64,000 nucleotides of DNA from Geomonas agri (GTDB lineage Bacteria > Desulfobacterota > Desulfuromonadia > Geobacterales > Geobacteraceae), in the NCBI RefSeq assembly GCF_020179605.1, contig NZ_JAINZO010000001.1, positions 62,001-126,000 of the forward strand, written 5' to 3'. Position numbers and translations under genes: made by a program. Positions within the stretch are counted from its first letter, which is position 1; each line of letters opens with the position of its first letter. Shown here in pieces: positions 61,209 through 64,000 of the stretch. The notes below the pieces were generated by a model. It was not told the origin of the DNA. It worked only from the letters and a program-made list of their open reading frames with translations, and did no database searches.

Positions 61209-61859
61209 TTAACACTTAGCCTCAAACTGGCAAAGCTCGGTAATCTTAGTCGGCCATGGATATGTAACACATGGGGTACAGTGAGAAGGCATATTATTTT
61301 TTAGTAGTCTCTTAAGATGTTCGCTGTCATCGCCTACCGCCATCCAAGCTGTCCGGCAGTCCTCCCAATATTGCTGGTAGTTCGCCCATCCACGTTTGAC
61401 AAGCGTGTTGTCGAATACGAAGAATGCGCTAGGTAGTAGGAAGTGGCATAGTTTACTGGCAAACATAGGGCCGTCGACTCCCTTGATGTCTTTGGCTACC
61501 AGGAAGAGGGGCTCAATATCCTTCCAAGTGACGTTTTCGATAGTTGGTAGAATAAGTTGTTGCCCCACAAGGATGTTGAATCGTTCACGGAGGATCGGTA
61601 ATAGCTGCTGTCCTTTCTCTCTAATAGACTCCTTTGTGTGGTCTGCAGTCCCACGTATTGCCTTCCATTGCGCAAGGCTGTCCATCAAAAACGACCAACA
61701 TCGGGTGTCGATACCGCTTGAGCGATATTCTTCCATCTTGCTATACAAATCATTGTGGAACAGCCAGATGCCTTTACTACCTCTACGCTGGTTGAGTCGA
61801 CGAAATACAATGTCGATTCCCTGTTGTAGATTTACTGCCGTAACTTGTTTCACAGTCAT
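61209..61859 (-). CDS. Hypothetical protein of cassette-like unit 3
   Basis: A 216-residue soluble protein, no recognised family; conserved-looking blocks are GSKGIWLFHNDLYSKMEEY, GVDGPMFASKLCHFLLPSAF and FVFDNTLVKRGWANYQQYWE. GGGAGG five bases upstream selects the ATG at 61859 over 61877. Preceded directly by attC-like site 2. Confidence 0.65.
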   Translation of the reverse strand: MTVKQVTAVNLQQGIDIVFRRLNQRRGSKGIWLFHNDLYSKMEEYRSSGIDTRCWSFLMDSLAQWKAIRGTADHTKESIREKGQQLLPILRERFNILVGQQLILPTIENVTWKDIEPLFLVAKDIKGVDGPMFASKLCHFLLPSAFFVFDNTLVKRGWANYQQYWEDCRTAWMAVGDDSEHLKRLLKNNMPSHCTPCVTYPWPTKITELCQFEAKC

Positions 61860-61881
61860 ACGGACCTCCCGTTCCACCCTT

Positions 61882-61945
61882 GTACAACGTCGTGGGGGCG
61901 CAGCGGCAAGCGAAGCGCAGCCCGTATGCCGCCTCCTGGTTGAAG
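61882..61945 (-). repeat. attC-like site 2
   Basis: On the minus strand it starts CTTCAAC immediately after the stop codon of the upstream gene, contains GAGGCGGCA pairing imperfectly with TGCCG and CCCCC, and ends GTTGTAC. Outer arms CAAC/GTTG pair. Confidence 0.45.
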
Positions 61946-62440
61946 CTATTTGCGTTTAGCTGTTCTCTTCAGCTCTGCATGTGTCGTAATGCTTCCAGCG
62001 AAAAAAGCACAGACCATATTTGTGAATAGACTCAGAAGGTCCTTAACGTCAGTGGGAAGTTCACTCTTTCCTTTGGTACACTTTTCTAAACAGTGACGAA
62101 AAGGCAGAAGATCCTTATCAGTTACTGTTGCGCTGATATTATGACTGAACTTATTGCGCAGTGAATTCAGGTGTTTGATGGCTGGATTGAAGTCGTATGG
62201 TTCTGGGAAAGGTAACTTTGAAACAAGAGAGATCTTCTGTCCAAAAGTAAGTTTTGCCTCTTGCCAGCCGAAGGAAGCGCTAGTGCAGGTTGCAAGATAG
62301 TTATCAAGGTAGTGCTCTATGATCAAATGGCAACTTAGCAGATAACCGAGAGTATCGTAGTCAACCGTTTCTATCCTCTGCCATGTGACTTTACCGTCTG
62401 TGAAGCCTCCCACAAGTGGTGGTAATCCATGCTTTGTCAT
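61946..62440 (-). CDS. HEPN-like hypothetical protein of cassette-like unit 2
   Basis: A 164-residue all-helical protein. LNSLRNKFSHNIS carries the Rx4H motif (Arg-Asn-Lys-Phe-Ser-His) of HEPN domains, many of which are RNases in toxin or defence systems; others are inactive. GAGAGGATAA precedes the ATG. The stop codon abuts attC-like site 2. Confidence 0.6.
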   Translation of the reverse strand: MTKHGLPPLVGGFTDGKVTWQRIETVDYDTLGYLLSCHLIIEHYLDNYLATCTSASFGWQEAKLTFGQKISLVSKLPFPEPYDFNPAIKHLNSLRNKFSHNISATVTDKDLLPFRHCLEKCTKGKSELPTDVKDLLSLFTNMVCAFFAGSITTHAELKRTAKRK

Positions 62441-62482
62441 TTATCCTCTCGTATTGTTTGGACCTATTTGTTTTTTTCTCCG

Positions 62483-62543
62483 CTTCAACAGTTGAGGGCT
62501 GACCGGCCGGTTTTGCTATGGCCGGTCCAGCTTTTTGTTGAAC
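62483..62543 (-). repeat. attC-like site 1
   Basis: On the minus strand GTTCAAC (RYYYAAC) opens and GTTGAAG closes the site. TTCAAC pairs with GTTGAA, and GACCGGCC pairs with GGCCGGTC around a small loop, with unpaired bases between the two stems as in attC folds. Confidence 0.55.
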
Positions 62544-62558
62544 TGTTAGTCGACCAGA

Positions 62559-62948
62559 TCAACAAATTGGCAGTTCCTGCTCCACGACCTCCCCATTTTC
62601 GACTCGAAGTTCAATAAAATGATCTTTCTTTACTTCTCTACTTCCGATTTGAAATTGACCTGAAAAAGCTATAGATTTATGGAACTCAATTAAATTCACA
62701 TAGAGATTCAGAAGATAACCAAGAAAGTTCAAGTCGAAGTGGGGAGTGTGCTCCAGAATTTTTTTCTTGAGATAATTTTGGTCTTTCCATTTGCTGGCTT
62801 TATATCTACACACTGTCTTAACGAATTTGAAAAACCTTTCCATGTCCGCCCAATGTCCTGAATCCGGAAAATTGTTCATCCATTGGTAGAAACTGTATTC
62901 AACAGGATTTTTTATTCTAAAAAGGCTCACGTTGGTTTCCCTTTTCAT
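62559..62948 (-). CDS. Hypothetical protein of cassette-like unit 1
   Basis: A 129-residue soluble protein, no recognised family, A+T-rich codons. The ATG at 62948 is only two bases from attC-like site 3 and lacks a ribosome site; a GTG at 62930 has AAGGGA upstream and may be the real start. The stop is 15 bases before attC-like site 1. Confidence 0.6.
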   Translation of the reverse strand: MKRETNVSLFRIKNPVEYSFYQWMNNFPDSGHWADMERFFKFVKTVCRYKASKWKDQNYLKKKILEHTPHFDLNFLGYLLNLYVNLIEFHKSIAFSGQFQIGSREVKKDHFIELRVENGEVVEQELPIC

Positions 62949-62949
62949 A

Positions 62950-63007
62950 AGATAACGGGGTACCCGGTTGACCGGCCATCAGGCCGCGTCTAACTGGCTG
63001 GTTGAAC
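62950..63007 (-). repeat. attC-like site 3
   Basis: On the minus strand it opens GTTCAAC and ends GTTATCT. CAGTTAGACGCGGCC pairs with GGCCGGTCAACCG except for two bulged bases, the kind of extra-helical base that attC folds show. Confidence 0.5.
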
Positions 63008-63125
63008 TATACTTGCCGCTGAGATTGTCTTATCTTGTCATACACTGTCCTCGCGTTTTCGATATTTACAAAAGCGGGCGGAGCATTCCGACCGCCTCCG
63101 GGGATGGAACTTACGGAAGATATCA

Positions 63126-63493
63126 TCAAGCAGGGAAAGGGCCGGTAGTTCCAAAAATAATCGTACCGGTGCGATCTCCTTTTTCTGAGAGTGATATTTC
63201 ACACAGCGTTTTCAAAGAAAGCGACCTGAGACTACGACTGAAAAGCCCGCCACTGATCAGAACGCGCTCGTTAGTGATGGCATAGTTTTCTCACGAGACT
63301 TTGTATCTGCAAAGAACCGCCCAATGACCATATAAAGACCGACCAGCACAAAAGGGATTCCCCAAAGCTTAAAGAAGAACGGCGCATTGGTGGCAATCAC
63401 GGAACTTTCCCAAAATATGGCAAACCCGCACCAAAGGTTGCTAAATGGAATGAAAAAGATGTCTCCTGGAGACAAACTACAGGTACTCTCAAG
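63126..63493 (-). pseudogene. Frameshifted bacterial PH-domain membrane protein
   Basis: The first part reads SPGDIFFIPFSNLWCGFAIF and LWGIPFVLVGLYMVIGRFFA, two helices of a common PH-domain membrane protein, then changes frame near 63284. In the next frame it continues ITNERVLISGGLFSRSLRSL and EKGDRTGTIIFG, the PH-domain body. A single-base deletion in the AAAACTATGCC stretch explains the break. The N-terminus is also missing. It lies just behind attC-like site 3. Confidence 0.7.
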
Positions 63494-63930
63494 TCAGAAA
63501 AATTCAGGCCTACAAGAAATCAACAAACAACATCATCCCCGTAACTCACTGTATTAAAGCGTTTGTCTCTCGGAGCAAATGTTCCATTTGGCCTGATGAG
63601 CGGTTTTATGCTCAATGACCTGCGCCACTTTCACCGCACCAAATGTATAACTTATTTTTAACTGTGGTCAATGTCCAAGATTTCATTCTAACTGTTGCCT
63701 GGAAGAGATTAGCGGGGCGGAACTCATCTCTAGGTACGCGACCATTGTGCCCCTGCAGTCGAATCCTCCTTAGATGTAGGTCCCTTACCATTTTGATCCT
63801 CTTGTATCCCGTGGGATCCACTTGATAGTTTTACCCACGCGATAGCGATTCCTTCATAGGATTGAGAAAGGCGTATTCCCCGTGATGGAAGTTTTCGGAC
63901 GAAGATGCCTCTATTAGATGGGGAGGATTT
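63494..63930. other. Gap at the right end of the window
   Basis: No gene I can support. A 69-residue minus-strand frame at 63612-63821 is open but has no convincing features. Confidence 0.3.
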
Positions 63931-64000
63931 ATGAAACAGAAAAACATCGACTCTCGGCGCGCTTTTGAGGTTGTTCAAGGTGGCAAAAATAGTGGTGGTT
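63931..64000 (+). CDS. Start of a gene cut by the window edge
   Basis: ATG at 63931 preceded by GGGAGGA with suitable spacing; 23 codons are open to the end (MKQKNIDSRRAFEVVQGGKN). Too little to name. Confidence 0.4.
   Translation, partial: MKQKNIDSRRAFEVVQGGKNSGG

Noticed and set aside
63612-63821. A 69-codon minus-strand frame at the right end
   Set aside because: No ribosome site, domain or context; left as possible but unsupported.

Overview
The window looks like a chromosomal stretch of a Geobacter-type bacterium (Geobacterales, Desulfobacterota). This is inferred from gene content, not from a marker gene: a mercury-methylation pair (hgcA/hgcB), a B12-dependent ribonucleotide reductase, cysteine-rich DUF1540 and ferredoxin genes, a large chemoreceptor, and G+C-rich coding with long open shadow frames. 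Several A+T-richer genes interrupt this background and look acquired (nhaA, the cargo genes of an integrated element, and a cassette array at the right end).

Region by region. 1-11,000: a stress and osmoadaptation block with a DUF389 membrane protein (cut by the window edge), a DapB-like reductase, a membrane-anchored trehalose-6-phosphate synthase with its phosphatase, a beta-lysine acetyltransferase, the Na+/H+ antiporter NhaA, a universal stress protein, and an H+-type P-ATPase with a SpoIIAA-like partner. 11,000-11,460: decayed insertion-sequence ends. 11,676-21,247: a 9.6-kb integrated element bounded by 49-bp direct repeats that match the 3' half of an initiator tRNA (tRNA-fMet). It carries an EXLDI-type protein, a protein with family-A/T7-like polymerase motifs, three unknown A+T-rich genes, an ArdC antirestriction protein, a tyrosine recombinase and one more unknown gene. 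21,700-29,620: alanine dehydrogenase with a divergent Lrp regulator, and a TonB receptor / substrate-binding protein pair divergent from a sensor kinase.

29,728-32,250 is the most notable segment. hgcA and hgcB follow a recognisable promoter. The hgcA frame runs through an in-frame UGA at 29,886 that directly follows a Cys codon and is followed by a hairpin with a G-rich loop at the distance expected of a bacterial SECIS. I read this HgcA as a probable selenoprotein with an N-terminal Cys-Sec pair. Small cysteine-rich genes (DUF1540, a ferredoxin) follow.

32,377-58,147 is mostly ordinary chromosome: ferritin-like protein, drug/metabolite transporter with a His-rich tail, secreted adenosine deaminase, chemoreceptor, GT61 glycosyltransferase, outer-membrane barrel, AEC transporter, crotonase, AraC regulator and methyltransferase, NrdJ, diguanylate cyclase, beta-helix protein, RNase PH and RdgB. 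Within it lies a striking 41-bp tandem-repeat array (45,386-45,846) in which every unit can form two hairpins. 58,440-58,845 holds four tRNA genes (Pro, Arg, His, Leu). A P4-type integrase sits just after tRNA-Leu and starts a genomic island with an AlpA-like regulator, insertion-sequence remnants, and a run of three small genes separated by four attC-like hairpins, that is, an integron-type cassette cluster without a visible integron integrase.
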